64,000 nucleotides of DNA from Bacillota bacterium. Its GTDB lineage: Bacteria > Bacillota > Sulfobacillia > Sulfobacillales > Sulfobacillaceae. Under the pieces are notes generated by a model. That model saw only the letters and a list, made by a program, of their open reading frames with translations. It had not been told where the DNA came from and did not search any database. A program made the translations under genes and the position numbers. The stretch lies in contig JAKACZ010000003.1 of the NCBI GenBank assembly GCA_021820965.1, positions 103,297 to 167,296 on the forward strand, given 5' to 3'. Every line of letters starts with the position of its first letter. The stretch's first letter is position 1. Of the stretch, positions 1 through 9,471 are shown piece by piece.

Positions 1-191
1 CGCCGATGCCCAACCCCCGGTTCATTATGGTGGTTTCGGTGAATTTTAACCATCCGGTAGGCAAGTTGTTTTACGGCGACCAGGTTTCGGCGCCGGTCTG
101 GAAACGGGTTGCCGAATACATTTTCAAGTACTGGGGCATTAAGCCCTATGCGGGACCGGACAACGGGTCGAAACCGGGCAAAGTGCCGTAA
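1..191 (+). CDS. Penicillin-binding protein, C-terminal end (FtsI/PbpB-like)
   Basis: Last 62 or so residues of a gene that begins before the window. The readable end contains an APVWKRVAEYIF segment and a preceding FIMVVSVNFNHP strand, which match the last part of the transpeptidase domain of class B PBPs (the APVF..I pattern). No PASTA repeat follows, unlike the next gene. Class B PBPs cross-link septal peptidoglycan outside the membrane. Position immediately before a SpoVD-like gene and murE matches pbpB in Bacillus. Family is fairly sure; the exact paralogue is inferred from gene order. Confidence 0.75.
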   Translation, partial: PMPNPRFIMVVSVNFNHPVGKLFYGDQVSAPVWKRVAEYIFKYWGIKPYAGPDNGSKPGKVP

Positions 192-269
192 GTTCTTGGC
201 TGGACGAGAATGTCATAAATATCGGGAGTAACCAGCCCGTCCTGGAGGCGGGAGGGAGGTCACTCCGAT

Positions 270-2369
270 ATGAACGATCGTCCACCGCTGATGTTAAAGC
301 GGCGCAATTTTGTCGCTCTGATGGGATTTGGGTTATTTGATTTATTGATTGGAAGTCGACTCGTGACCATACAAGCGCTGGACGCACCGAAATTGAAACA
401 GCTAGCGGACGGGGTGCATTTTCGCTCGGTGCCGCTGGCGCCGTTCCGGGGAAATATCGTGGACCGCAGCGGCCGCCTTTTGGCCGGGAGTCACCACGCC
501 TACTCGGTCTATGCCATCCCTATTCAGGCAAGAGCGTCCCGGCGCAGCGAGAGCATCATTTTAGCCGATATACTCAATATGGAACAAAGCCGGGTTGTCA
601 GGCGTCTATCCCGCAACCAAGGCTTCGTCTGGCTTAAGCGCCGGCTAAGCGGGAGAGAGCTGGAGGTGTTAAAAAGCCAATTGGCGGCGTTACCTGGTAT
701 TCACCTGTTGACGGAGACGGCCCGCTACTATCCGGAGGGAAAACTGGCTGCAGGTGTCTTGGGATTTACCGGGATTGACAACCAGGGCCTGGGTGGCGTC
801 GAGCTGATTTATAACCGGGCGCTCCAAGGTAAGAAAGGAGCCATTCAGGAGGAATTTGATGCATTTGGGCAAACGGTGCAGTTCGCTCAACAGCGCATTA
901 TTCCTTCTCATAAGGGCGACACGTTGGAGCTGACTCTAGATGAGAATATTCAGTGGATGGCGGAGCGGGCGGCCGAACGGGCGATGATTGCCACTGGCGG
1001 GAAAACGGTCATGATCACGGTCATGCATCCCATGACCGGCGGGGTACTGGCGATGGCCCAGCGGCCCACCTTTGACCCGAATCACTTTCGCGATTTTGAT
1101 CCTAAACGCTACCGTTTACTTCCGATCACCGACGCGATTCCCCCCGGATCAATTTTCAAGCCGGTCACGCTAGCGACGGCGCTGGAAGAGGGCACGGCGA
1201 CCGCTAGCTCCGGATTTTTTTGTCCCGGATTCAAAGTGGTGCTGGGACGTCGCGTCAACTGCTGGCGGTCCGCCGGTCACGGTGCGCAGTCGCTGGCGGA
1301 AGTGGTGCAGAACTCATGCAACGTGGGTTTCATGACCTTGGGCCTCGGTCTCGGGGTCGACCATTTCTTCGCCGGGTTGGAGCGATTTGGCTTGACCCGC
1401 CGCACCGGTATCGATCTTCCCGGGGAAGCGCTGGGAATATTGCCGAGGAAGGCTCGCGTGACAGCCTTGGACCTCGCCATCATGGCTTTTGGTCAGACCC
1501 TGACGGTGACGCCGATTGGCCTTCTGACCGCCGTGAGCGCTATAGCCAATGGAGGCGAACGCTTTCGGCCCCATGTAGGGCGGGCGCTGAGGGCACCCGA
1601 CGGGCGGCTCATACAAAACTTGGAATCCGGACCTCCGCGTCGTGTGGTGTCGGCGCAAGTGGCGGAGACGGTGCAGCGCATGATGGCGCGGGTAGTGCAG
1701 CGCGGCACCGGGAAGCTGGCCCAAGTTCCTGGATACAAAGTCGCGGGTAAGACCGGGACAGCGCAAAAAGTCATGAATGGAAAGACCGAACATGGGATTT
1801 ATATTTCGTCGTTTATTGGATTTGCACCGGTTCCCAAGCCGGCAGCGGCTATTCTCGTGACCATTGATGAACCGGTTGGCGCATTTTACGGAGGACAAGT
1901 GGCTGCCCCGGTTTTCGGTCGTTTGATGCGGGACATCCTCCGATATCTCAGGATCCCCAGAACAGAACCGATCAAGAAGCCGAGAGTGGGTGAGCCCGCC
2001 TTTGTCCCCGATTTGGTCGACTTAACCCCGTCAACTGCCATCCAAGATGCCTCGGAATTCGGTTTTCCGGTACAATTTAGGGGACAGGGACGGCACGTGG
2101 TCGCGCAGTCGGTGACCTATGGCGGATACCGTCCGGTGGGGACCCAGTTAACCTTGACCCTGGGGAATCATTATCATGACTACCTGCAATGGGTCACCGT
2201 CCCCAGATTTTTTGGATTGTCTGTGTCTCAAGCCCATCATTTGGCGTTTGAACTAGGGATAAATATTGCGATGATGAAAGGGCATGAACACGGGCGCATT
2301 GTGCGGCAATCGCGGCCCGCCGGCGAGCAAGTGAAGGCTGGCACGACCGTGGAGGTTTGGACGGCATAG
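270..2369 (+). CDS. spoVD: SpoVD/FtsI-type penicillin-binding protein with PASTA repeats
   Basis: 699-residue class B PBP. An N-terminal membrane segment (about residues 13-35) is followed by a PBP dimer domain and a transpeptidase domain with the active-site motifs SIFK (Ser294, Lys297), SCN (349-351) and KTG (494-496). Two PASTA repeats fill the last 120 residues. It cross-links peptidoglycan at the outer membrane face. PASTA repeats plus position between pbpB and murE are typical of SpoVD, which makes spore cortex; a vegetative FtsI role cannot be excluded. The ATG is preceded by a strong GGAGG sequence about ten bases upstream. Confidence 0.85.
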   Translation: MNDRPPLMLKRRNFVALMGFGLFDLLIGSRLVTIQALDAPKLKQLADGVHFRSVPLAPFRGNIVDRSGRLLAGSHHAYSVYAIPIQARASRRSESIILADILNMEQSRVVRRLSRNQGFVWLKRRLSGRELEVLKSQLAALPGIHLLTETARYYPEGKLAAGVLGFTGIDNQGLGGVELIYNRALQGKKGAIQEEFDAFGQTVQFAQQRIIPSHKGDTLELTLDENIQWMAERAAERAMIATGGKTVMITVMHPMTGGVLAMAQRPTFDPNHFRDFDPKRYRLLPITDAIPPGSIFKPVTLATALEEGTATASSGFFCPGFKVVLGRRVNCWRSAGHGAQSLAEVVQNSCNVGFMTLGLGLGVDHFFAGLERFGLTRRTGIDLPGEALGILPRKARVTALDLAIMAFGQTLTVTPIGLLTAVSAIANGGERFRPHVGRALRAPDGRLIQNLESGPPRRVVSAQVAETVQRMMARVVQRGTGKLAQVPGYKVAGKTGTAQKVMNGKTEHGIYISSFIGFAPVPKPAAAILVTIDEPVGAFYGGQVAAPVFGRLMRDILRYLRIPRTEPIKKPRVGEPAFVPDLVDLTPSTAIQDASEFGFPVQFRGQGRHVVAQSVTYGGYRPVGTQLTLTLGNHYHDYLQWVTVPRFFGLSVSQAHHLAFELGINIAMMKGHEHGRIVRQSRPAGEQVKAGTTVEVWTA

Positions 2370-2393
2370 CGCGAGAGAAAGTGGGGACGAGCG

Positions 2394-3875
2394 ATGACTG
2401 TCAACCAACTGGTGAAGCAAATGGGTCAAGGGCGCGTGATTGGCGACGGCAGTGTCGCCGTTACCGGAATCCAGCATGATTCGCGCCAGGTCGAGAAAGG
2501 CGACTTGTTTTGTGCGATTCCCGGCTTTCGCACCGACGGCCATCTATACTGCTCTGAAGCACTAAGCCGGGGAGCCGCCGCCTTTTTAGTCGAGCGCGAG
2601 GAAGCGTTGCCGCACGGAGCCGCGGGGATAGTTGTCGACAATGCACGGCTTGCGTTAGCGGTCTGTGCCGACGTCTTCTACGGGCATCCGTCGGGCCGTC
2701 TGTGGATGGTTGGTGTAACCGGAACCAACGGTAAAACTACGACTACCCATTTGGTGCGGGCGGTTCTGGAAGGCAGCGATGTCCCCTGCGGATTGACGGG
2801 AACGCTGCACACCCTGATTGGCGCAGAAACATTTCGAGTGATCCGCACGACTCCCGAGGCGCCGGACCTACAGCGCATTTTGCGCCACATGGCGGACCGC
2901 GGTATGCGGGCGGCGGTGATGGAGGTTTCATCACATGCCTTGGCCTTGGCGCGGGTAAACGGGGTGGACTATGATGTAGGGGTCTTTACCAATCTCACGC
3001 AGGACCACCTGGATTTTCATAAGGATTTTGAAAGCTATTTTCGGGCCAAAGCGCTTTTGTTCGAACGGCTAGGAGACGGACTCAAGAAAGGGCCGCGTGC
3101 GGCCATTCTTAATGCCGATGACCCCTATGTCGAGCGCCTGAAGGCGGTGACGCCAGTGCCCATCCTTACTTACGGGTTAAATGCCGGTGCTGACATCCGA
3201 GCCGGTCAGCTGCAGATTACCAGCCGTGGCGTGCAATTTCTCGCGACCTTTCCCTCTGGTGTGCAGCAGCCGGTATCATTTGGCATGCCGGGCCGATTTA
3301 ACGTGCTAAACGCGCTAGCGGCCATGGCGGTCGGCCATGTGTATGGACTAGCCCCTGACACCATGGCGGAAGCGTTGGCCCGGTATCAGGGAGTTCCGGG
3401 CCGATTCGAGCGGATTGACGAGGGCCAGCCCTACAGTGTCATCGTGGACTATGCCCACACTCCGGATGGACTGGCTAATGCGCTGAGCACGGCGCGCGAG
3501 TTTGCCATCGGTAAAATCGGGGTGGTGTTTGGGGCGGGTGGGGACCGCGATCGCGGCAAACGCCCCCTGATGGGTGAGGTAGCGGGAAAGTTCTCGGACT
3601 GGACCGTTTTGACCGCCGATAATCCGCGGTCGGAAGATCCGGTGGACATCATCCATGAAATTGAGGCAGGAATCCAAGCTGTGGGCGGGCGCTGGCAGGT
3701 GGAACTGGACCGCGAGCGCGCAATCAAACTGGCGCTTAGCCAGGCCCAGCCTGGCGATGTGGTGTTGATTGTCGGTAAAGGACACGAAACCTATCAGATC
3801 TACCGGGATGGGACAATCCACTTCGATGACCGTGAAGTTGCCCGTCAGGTGCTAAGGGAGTTAAAGCGCACATGA
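2394..3875 (+). CDS. murE: UDP-N-acetylmuramoyl-tripeptide synthetase MurE
   Basis: 493 residues, the usual MurE length. It adds the third amino acid to UDP-MurNAc-L-Ala-D-Glu in the cytoplasm, using ATP. The Mur ligase P-loop GVTGTNGKTTTTHLV lies near residue 110 and the DNPR motif at 409-412. DNPR is the known signature for meso-diaminopimelate rather than lysine, so this cell wall probably has mDAP. The ligase C-terminal domain is complete. Its stop overlaps the murF start by four bases (ATGA), suggesting translational coupling. Confidence 0.95.
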   Translation: MTVNQLVKQMGQGRVIGDGSVAVTGIQHDSRQVEKGDLFCAIPGFRTDGHLYCSEALSRGAAAFLVEREEALPHGAAGIVVDNARLALAVCADVFYGHPSGRLWMVGVTGTNGKTTTTHLVRAVLEGSDVPCGLTGTLHTLIGAETFRVIRTTPEAPDLQRILRHMADRGMRAAVMEVSSHALALARVNGVDYDVGVFTNLTQDHLDFHKDFESYFRAKALLFERLGDGLKKGPRAAILNADDPYVERLKAVTPVPILTYGLNAGADIRAGQLQITSRGVQFLATFPSGVQQPVSFGMPGRFNVLNALAAMAVGHVYGLAPDTMAEALARYQGVPGRFERIDEGQPYSVIVDYAHTPDGLANALSTAREFAIGKIGVVFGAGGDRDRGKRPLMGEVAGKFSDWTVLTADNPRSEDPVDIIHEIEAGIQAVGGRWQVELDRERAIKLALSQAQPGDVVLIVGKGHETYQIYRDGTIHFDDREVARQVLRELKRT

Positions 3876-5230
3876 TGCCGTTGACGTTTCGTCAGGTTGC
3901 CGAATGGACTAGGGGCGAGATCCTTCAATGTGACCCGAATCAATCGGTCCAAAAACTGTCCATTGACAGCCGCGAAAGCGCCCCCGGCGTCTTATTCGTC
4001 GCGCTGGGAGGCACTCGCACCGACGGCCATGCCTTCGTGCGCGACGTGTGGCAAGCCGGCGGGGTGGCCTTGGTGCGCCGCGACTTTCCCGATCGTTCCG
4101 GCCCGCAAATTCGGGTAGAGTCCCCGCTTCAAGCTATGGGGCGGCTCTTACGAACATATATTGATCGTCAACACATTACTGTCGTCGGGGTGACCGGCAG
4201 TGTGGGGAAAACCAGTGTGAAGGAACTGTCCGCGGCGTGTCTAAGACAGCGCTACACCACGACGTCCTCGCTGGGCAATTACAATACCGCCATCGGCCTT
4301 CCTCTCTCGTTTTTCGCCGGGCCGCCGAACACAACTCACTTTGTCGCGGAAATGGGGATGCGCGCCCCGGGTGAGATTTTGCAGATGACCCAGATTGCGC
4401 CGCCGGATGTGGCCGTCATCTCCACGATTGGACCGAGCCACCTGGAGCAGATGGGCTCAATCGAGGCAATCCAAAGTGCCAAGGCAGAAATTTTGCACGG
4501 CCTGAAACCGGGCGGCCTGGCCGTGCTGAACCATGATAACGCCTGGGTGCGGGAACTGGGAGAGAATACGTCAAAACGGGTTTTTTGGTTCGGATCAGCG
4601 CCAACGGCCGATGCGCGGGTGATCTCGGCAAGCCTTGAGGCTGACCATACCCTGATTGATATAGATCTGGCGGACCAGCGTGTGCGCGTGCGGCTTCCCT
4701 GGCTAGGGGTGCACCACGCCGCCAATGTGGCGGCGGCGTTGTTGGTGAGTCAGGAATTGGGCGTCAGCCTGGACGCCGCGGTCGCGGGGGTTGAGGGGAT
4801 TGACGCCGGGCGCTCACGCATTCGTGTTGTGAATCTGGGTGGCGTTACCATTCTGGAAGACGTCTATAACGCCAGCCCGCTATCGACCAAAGCGGCGTTG
4901 GACGTTTTGAAGAGTCGTCCCGGGCGCCGCATCGCGGTGCTCGGCGACATGCTCGAACTAGGCTCCGAGGAGGTAAGCGGCCATCGCCAGGTGGGTGAGC
5001 ATGCGGCACAGTCCGCCGACGTTTTGCTGGCGGTGGGAACTCGATCCCGGCACGCGTTTGAGGCGGCCAAGAGCCGGGGACTTATCGCGGAGTGGGTCCC
5101 GTCACGGGATGAAGCTGCCGACTGGTTGACGGCTCACGTCCGCGCCGGCGACGTGGTGCTGTTGAAGGCCTCGCGCGGTATGGAATTTGAGCGGCTCACG
5201 GAGCGGCTTTGCGAATGGAGGCCGGCGTAA
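3872..5230 (+). CDS. murF: UDP-N-acetylmuramoyl-tripeptide--D-alanyl-D-alanine ligase MurF
   Basis: 452 residues. It joins D-Ala-D-Ala to the UDP-MurNAc tripeptide, the last cytoplasmic step of precursor synthesis. The N-terminal uridine-binding domain contains SIDSRE, the P-loop GVTGSVGKTS lies near residue 106, and the C-terminal domain contains the conserved LEDVYNASP stretch. It overlaps murE by four bases and its stop touches the mraY start (TAATG). In B. subtilis murF lies elsewhere; here it is inside the division cluster, as in many Clostridia. Confidence 0.95.
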   Translation: MMPLTFRQVAEWTRGEILQCDPNQSVQKLSIDSRESAPGVLFVALGGTRTDGHAFVRDVWQAGGVALVRRDFPDRSGPQIRVESPLQAMGRLLRTYIDRQHITVVGVTGSVGKTSVKELSAACLRQRYTTTSSLGNYNTAIGLPLSFFAGPPNTTHFVAEMGMRAPGEILQMTQIAPPDVAVISTIGPSHLEQMGSIEAIQSAKAEILHGLKPGGLAVLNHDNAWVRELGENTSKRVFWFGSAPTADARVISASLEADHTLIDIDLADQRVRVRLPWLGVHHAANVAAALLVSQELGVSLDAAVAGVEGIDAGRSRIRVVNLGGVTILEDVYNASPLSTKAALDVLKSRPGRRIAVLGDMLELGSEEVSGHRQVGEHAAQSADVLLAVGTRSRHAFEAAKSRGLIAEWVPSRDEAADWLTAHVRAGDVVLLKASRGMEFERLTERLCEWRPA

Positions 5231-6168
5231 TGCGGGAAGCGGCGGCGGGCCTCATAGGGCTGGTGGTGTCGTTGGCATTGGCGCCGGTTGTGATCCCCAT
5301 GTTAAGGCGCCTGAAACTTGGCCAGCAAGTGCGTAACGTGGGTCCTCAGGCTCATCTCAAGAAGCGAGGCACGCCCATGATGGGCGGCGTGATCTTTCTT
5401 GCCGGTCTGCCAATGGCGGTGGCAGTGTTGGATCCGGCCAGCAACCGCGCCTGGGCATTGACGCTATTGACCTTGGGGTACGGTTTGATCGGATTCGCCG
5501 ACGACTTTTTAAAAGTGGCGCTAAAGCGGCCGTTAGGGCTCAAGGCGCGCGAGAAGCTGTTGTTGCAAGTGCTTATTGCCGCCGCGTTCGCCTGGTACGT
5601 GTATCGCTTTTTGCCATCGAGCGGCTACGTGCTGCCTTTTCACCTGGGGCGGCTGCCGATGGGGTGGTGGTATGGGCCCATTGCCGTATTGGCCATTTTG
5701 GGTACAGCCAACGCAGTCAACATCACGGACGGATTGGATGGACTGGCGGCTGGGGCGACGGCGTTGTCGTATGCCTTCTTCGCCTTGATGGCAGCCAAAA
5801 TGCGCAGCACGCCGGTGGCGGTGGTAGCGCTGGCCATGACCGGTGGGCTGGTGGGGTTTCTGCGCGTCAATCTGCACCCGGCTCGGGTGTTTATGGGGGA
5901 TACCGGTTCGTTGGCATTGGGGGCCGGATTGGCTGGTCTGGCGGTGGTTACCGACACGCCGCTTTTGTTACCGGTTATTGGCGTTCTCTTTGTATTGGAG
6001 ACTCTGTCGGTCATTATTCAGGTGCTCAGTTTTCGGTTGACGGGTCGGCGCGTGTTTCGCATGAGTCCGCTCCATCATCACTTTGAACTGGGTGGATGGT
6101 CGGAGGAACGGGTGGTGGCCGTGTTTTGGCTGGTTTCAGCGTTAGGAGCGGTGCTGGCATGGTGGTAG
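5230..6168 (+). CDS. mraY: Phospho-N-acetylmuramoyl-pentapeptide transferase MraY
   Basis: Integral membrane enzyme that transfers phospho-MurNAc-pentapeptide to undecaprenyl phosphate, giving lipid I. About ten hydrophobic segments are visible, with the conserved GFADDFLK near the N-terminal third, NAVNITDGLDGLA in the middle, FMGDTGSLALG, and MSPLHHHFE near the end. I chose the ATG at 5230 (312 residues) because GGAGG lies eight bases upstream; an upstream in-frame TTG at 5209 would put extra residues before the first membrane segment. Next comes ftsW; murD, usually between them, is missing here. Confidence 0.95.
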   Translation: MREAAAGLIGLVVSLALAPVVIPMLRRLKLGQQVRNVGPQAHLKKRGTPMMGGVIFLAGLPMAVAVLDPASNRAWALTLLTLGYGLIGFADDFLKVALKRPLGLKAREKLLLQVLIAAAFAWYVYRFLPSSGYVLPFHLGRLPMGWWYGPIAVLAILGTANAVNITDGLDGLAAGATALSYAFFALMAAKMRSTPVAVVALAMTGGLVGFLRVNLHPARVFMGDTGSLALGAGLAGLAVVTDTPLLLPVIGVLFVLETLSVIIQVLSFRLTGRRVFRMSPLHHHFELGGWSEERVVAVFWLVSALGAVLAWW

Positions 6169-6194
6169 AGGGTCGTCCTGGGAGGGATTCGGGC

Positions 6195-7292
6195 ATGGAG
6201 AGGCGCACCGGCCACTTTGACTATCTATTGCTGTTTTGTGTCCTGGGACTGTTGGCAATCGGCACTATTGTGGTGTTTTCTGCCAGCGCGGCCATTGCCT
6301 ATCACACTACGGGCACACCGTACTATTATTTGGAACGGCAAATTATGTGGGCGGTTTTGGGTCTGATCGTGCTCGCAGTGGCGTCGCGGTACAATTATTG
6401 GCATTACCAAAAATGGGCCCTGCCGGTTTTTGTCGTCTCCATGGTATTATTGGGAGCGGTACTCGTTCCGCACATTGGCATTACAATTAACGGATCGCGG
6501 CGGTGGCTGGGAGTCGGCCCACTGCAAGTTCAGCCGTCGGAACTGGCCAAGATCGGCATGATCTTTCTGTTTGCCCGGCTTTTTACCCTGAATCAGGACC
6601 GTTTGTCAAGCTTTTGGCGCGGGATTGCACCGCACTTGGCCATCGCAACGATTATTTTTGCCCTGATACTGTTGGAGCCGGACTTGGGTACCACGCTGGC
6701 CATTGCCGGCACCTTTTTCGTCATGCTGTTTGTGGCCGGGGCTAAAAAGCGCCATCTGGGCGCGCTGTTTCTGTCGGGGTTGCCGGCGCTAGGCGTTATC
6801 ATTGCCATCGCGCCGTACCGGCTTCAGCGCATTATAGCGTTTACCAATCCCTGGAAGCATCCCTTGGGGGAGGGATTCCACACCATCCAATCACTTTTGG
6901 CGTTAGGATCCGGCGGCGTTTTGGGACTCGGCTTGGGCTATTCGCGGCAAGCTTTGGGGTATCTGCCCGAGTCCTACACCGATTTTGTGTTTGCCGTGTT
7001 GGGCGAGGAACTGGGGCTCATCGGTACCCTGACGGTGGTGCTGTTGTTCTTGATGCTGGCCTGGCGGGGATATCGCATCGCCATGCGCGCGCCCGACTTA
7101 TTTTCCAGCCTCTTGGCCACCGGGTTCACGACCATGATAGCGATTCAAGCAGCCGTCAACATGGGCGTGGTCACGGCGACGCTGCCGGTGACGGGCATTA
7201 CCCTGCCATTTATCAGTTACGGCGGATCCTCGCTCGTGCTAAGCTTGGCCGGGGTGGGCGTGTTGTTGAACATTTCGAGGCACAGCAGCTAG
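6195..7292 (+). CDS. ftsW: SEDS glycosyltransferase FtsW/SpoVE
   Basis: About 365 residues with ten predicted membrane segments. SEDS proteins polymerise lipid II into glycan strands with a partner class B PBP. Visible family landmarks are NGSRRWLGVGPLQVQPSELAK, EPDLGTTL, LPESYTDFVFAVLGEELG and TLPFISYGGSSL. The ATG at 6195 has a GGAGG eight bases upstream and gives a sensible N-terminus just before the first membrane segment; the earlier ATG at 6159 would overlap mraY. Position matches spoVE of B. subtilis, so a sporulation-specific role is possible, but FtsW and SpoVE cannot be separated by sequence alone. Confidence 0.9.
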   Translation: MERRTGHFDYLLLFCVLGLLAIGTIVVFSASAAIAYHTTGTPYYYLERQIMWAVLGLIVLAVASRYNYWHYQKWALPVFVVSMVLLGAVLVPHIGITINGSRRWLGVGPLQVQPSELAKIGMIFLFARLFTLNQDRLSSFWRGIAPHLAIATIIFALILLEPDLGTTLAIAGTFFVMLFVAGAKKRHLGALFLSGLPALGVIIAIAPYRLQRIIAFTNPWKHPLGEGFHTIQSLLALGSGGVLGLGLGYSRQALGYLPESYTDFVFAVLGEELGLIGTLTVVLLFLMLAWRGYRIAMRAPDLFSSLLATGFTTMIAIQAAVNMGVVTATLPVTGITLPFISYGGSSLVLSLAGVGVLLNISRHSS

Positions 7293-7372
7293 AGGGATGC
7301 ATATTGTAAGGATTGCGCCGGTCAGCCCGCTTTGGCGACGCGGCCGGCAAAAACGCACTAAGGGTGGACAGC

Positions 7373-8494
7373 ATGCGCGTATTATTGAGCGGGGGCGGCA
7401 GTGGAGGCCACATTTATCCAGCGCTGGCCATCGTTCGCGGATTGGCCCAGGCCGACCGCCACACCATATTTTTGTATGTTGGCACCAATCATGGTTTGGA
7501 ACGCGATCTGGTCTTGCGGGAGAACATTGCGTTCCGCGCGATTCATGCCCGCGGGCTCTTAGTGCCGGGCATCCTCGGCAAGGCGGCTGGCGCGGCGGCT
7601 GCGCTGAGGGGCGTATGGGATGCAGTCGGCATCCTTCGCGCCTTTCGGCCTGACGTTGTCGTGGGCACCGGTGGCTATGTGTCGGGTCCTGTGGGATTGG
7701 CTGCCGGTCTCATGAAGATTCCGCTGGTGATTCAGGAACAGAACGCATTTCCTGGGCTTACTAACCGGAGTTTGGCGCGACGAGCCTCGGCTGTGTTGGT
7801 ACCTTTTGAAGAGGCGGTGCACTACTTTCCACCCCGAACCCGAGTCATTCTGGCGGGTAATCCGGTGGAGGTTCCCCAGTCTCGGTTGACGCGAATAGCA
7901 GCCCGGCAAGAACTCAAGCTGGATCCGAACGCCCGTGTGCTGATGGCCACCGGCGGCAGTCAAGGCGCGGAAGCGATTAATCAACTCATGTTAACCCTGC
8001 TGCCCGAGGTGATGGCTCGGCGGGAATTCGGTATGATCTGGGCGACAGGCAAGCGATATTACCAGGATGTGCTGACTCAGATCAAGCGACACTATCCTCA
8101 AGGTTTGGACTCGAAACGGGTTCAAGTTGTCGAATACTTTTACCAGATTCAAACCGTGTACCAGGCGTGCGACTTGTTCGTGGGCAGGGCGGGCGCGATG
8201 ACGCTGACCGACTGTCAAGCTTTTGGAGTGCCCATGGTGCTGATTCCGAGTCCCCACGTCAGTGAAGACCACCAGACGCGGAACGCCGAAGCCATCGCTC
8301 AGCGCGGGGCGGGCATGATGTTGGTGGAAGAGCAACTGGAGCGGCGCAGCCATGAAGTGCTGGAACTTCTGGCGGACGAATCGCGGCTGGCGGGCATGGG
8401 GATGAGGGCGGCTCAGGCCCATGACGGCAACGCGCTTGACCGCATTGTTCAGACCATTCTCCAAGTGGGCGGCCGAGCAGGGAGGAGGAGTTGA
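7373..8494 (+). CDS. murG: UDP-N-acetylglucosamine transferase MurG
   Basis: 373 residues. Peripheral membrane enzyme that adds GlcNAc to lipid I to make lipid II. It has the N-terminal GGGSGGHIYPALA loop, a second glycine-rich TGGSQGAEAIN motif starting the C-terminal Rossmann domain, and the GRAGAMTLTDC donor-binding region. The ATG at 7373 follows GGGTGG at good spacing; the upstream reading frame adds residues that do not look like MurG. Its TGA overlaps the murB start region. Confidence 0.95.
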   Translation: MRVLLSGGGSGGHIYPALAIVRGLAQADRHTIFLYVGTNHGLERDLVLRENIAFRAIHARGLLVPGILGKAAGAAAALRGVWDAVGILRAFRPDVVVGTGGYVSGPVGLAAGLMKIPLVIQEQNAFPGLTNRSLARRASAVLVPFEEAVHYFPPRTRVILAGNPVEVPQSRLTRIAARQELKLDPNARVLMATGGSQGAEAINQLMLTLLPEVMARREFGMIWATGKRYYQDVLTQIKRHYPQGLDSKRVQVVEYFYQIQTVYQACDLFVGRAGAMTLTDCQAFGVPMVLIPSPHVSEDHQTRNAEAIAQRGAGMMLVEEQLERRSHEVLELLADESRLAGMGMRAAQAHDGNALDRIVQTILQVGGRAGRRS

Positions 8495-9471
8495 TGCAGG
8501 TGGAACCGGTCATGACTCAGTTGCGTACTATGGGAATCGGTGAAGTCAAAACCGGTGAGCCTCTCAGCCGCCATACCTCGTTTCGCATTGGCGGGCCTGC
8601 GGCCGTTTTTGTTGAGCCCGACACACTGGGAGGAGTGGTGGAAGTGCTGAACTCGGTCCGGGACCAACAACTGCCCTATTTCATCATTGGACAGGGTACA
8701 AACATTTTGGTGTCGGACCAAGGCGTTGACGCCGTGGTCATCTCAACCGCCCGCGGTCTTCGACAGATAGAAGTCGAGCCACCCGTCATGCGTGCCGGAT
8801 CCGGCGTGTTGCTGACCAAACTGTGCCGGGTCGCGGAACGGGCCGGGCTCGCCGGGTTGGAATTCGCCATTAGCATTCCCGGAACCTTGGGCGGGGCGTT
8901 GGTCATGAACGCCGGCGCCCACGGAGGATCGATGGTCGAAGTAGTGGATAGCGTCTTGGTGTGGGACGCCATCTCTGGGGTGCGCCGCATTGCGGCGGAC
9001 GACGTACAGTTTCAGTACCGGCAAAGCCGGTTCATGCACAACCCCTGGATTGCGCTTGAGGCAACCCTGCGGCTCAAATCGGGAGACCCCGCGGAAATCC
9101 GGGCCAAGATGCACCACAACATGGACTATCGTAGGAAGAGCCAGCCGGTTGGAGAACCAAACGCAGGAAGTATCTTCAAAAATCCTCTGCCTGATTATGC
9201 AGGCCGCCTGATCGAGGCGATTGGCGCTAAAGGTTGGCGCGAGGGGGATGCGGCGGTCTCGGATTTACACGCCAATTTCATTATCAACCAAGGCCAAGCG
9301 CGGGCAGTCGATGTACTAAATCTCATGCGCCGCATTCGCCGCCGAGTGTTTCAAGAAACCGGTATCGTGTTAAAGCCGGAAATTCGCTGGATTGGTCCGG
9401 GAGAGGGAGGAGCCGACACAACATGGGAGAATTTGTGGTACGAGGAGGGCGAAGGCTTGAGGGAACCTTAA
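8494..9471 (+). CDS. murB: UDP-N-acetylenolpyruvoylglucosamine reductase MurB
   Basis: 325 residues. FAD- and NADPH-dependent reduction of UDP-GlcNAc-enolpyruvate to UDP-MurNAc. The FAD-binding motifs TSFRIGGPAAVFVEP, GQGTNILVSD and SIPGTLGGALVMNAG are clear, as are YRKSQPVGEPNAGSIFKNP and the C-terminal HANFIINQG. The ATG at 8494 follows a GGAGGAGGAG run; a TTG directly before it is an alternative. It directly follows murG without murC, which lies between them in many bacteria. Its last 49 bases overlap murA. Confidence 0.95.
   Translation: MQVEPVMTQLRTMGIGEVKTGEPLSRHTSFRIGGPAAVFVEPDTLGGVVEVLNSVRDQQLPYFIIGQGTNILVSDQGVDAVVISTARGLRQIEVEPPVMRAGSGVLLTKLCRVAERAGLAGLEFAISIPGTLGGALVMNAGAHGGSMVEVVDSVLVWDAISGVRRIAADDVQFQYRQSRFMHNPWIALEATLRLKSGDPAEIRAKMHHNMDYRRKSQPVGEPNAGSIFKNPLPDYAGRLIEAIGAKGWREGDAAVSDLHANFIINQGQARAVDVLNLMRRIRRRVFQETGIVLKPEIRWIGPGEGGADTTWENLWYEEGEGLREP

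Noticed and set aside
1220-1898. Open frames of up to 194 codons on both strands inside the SpoVD-like gene
   Set aside because: They lie wholly within a gene with intact PBP motifs, have no ribosome sites and resemble nothing; they are side effects of high G+C.
5533-6086. Several 100-140-codon frames over mraY
   Set aside because: Shadow frames of a clear MraY gene.
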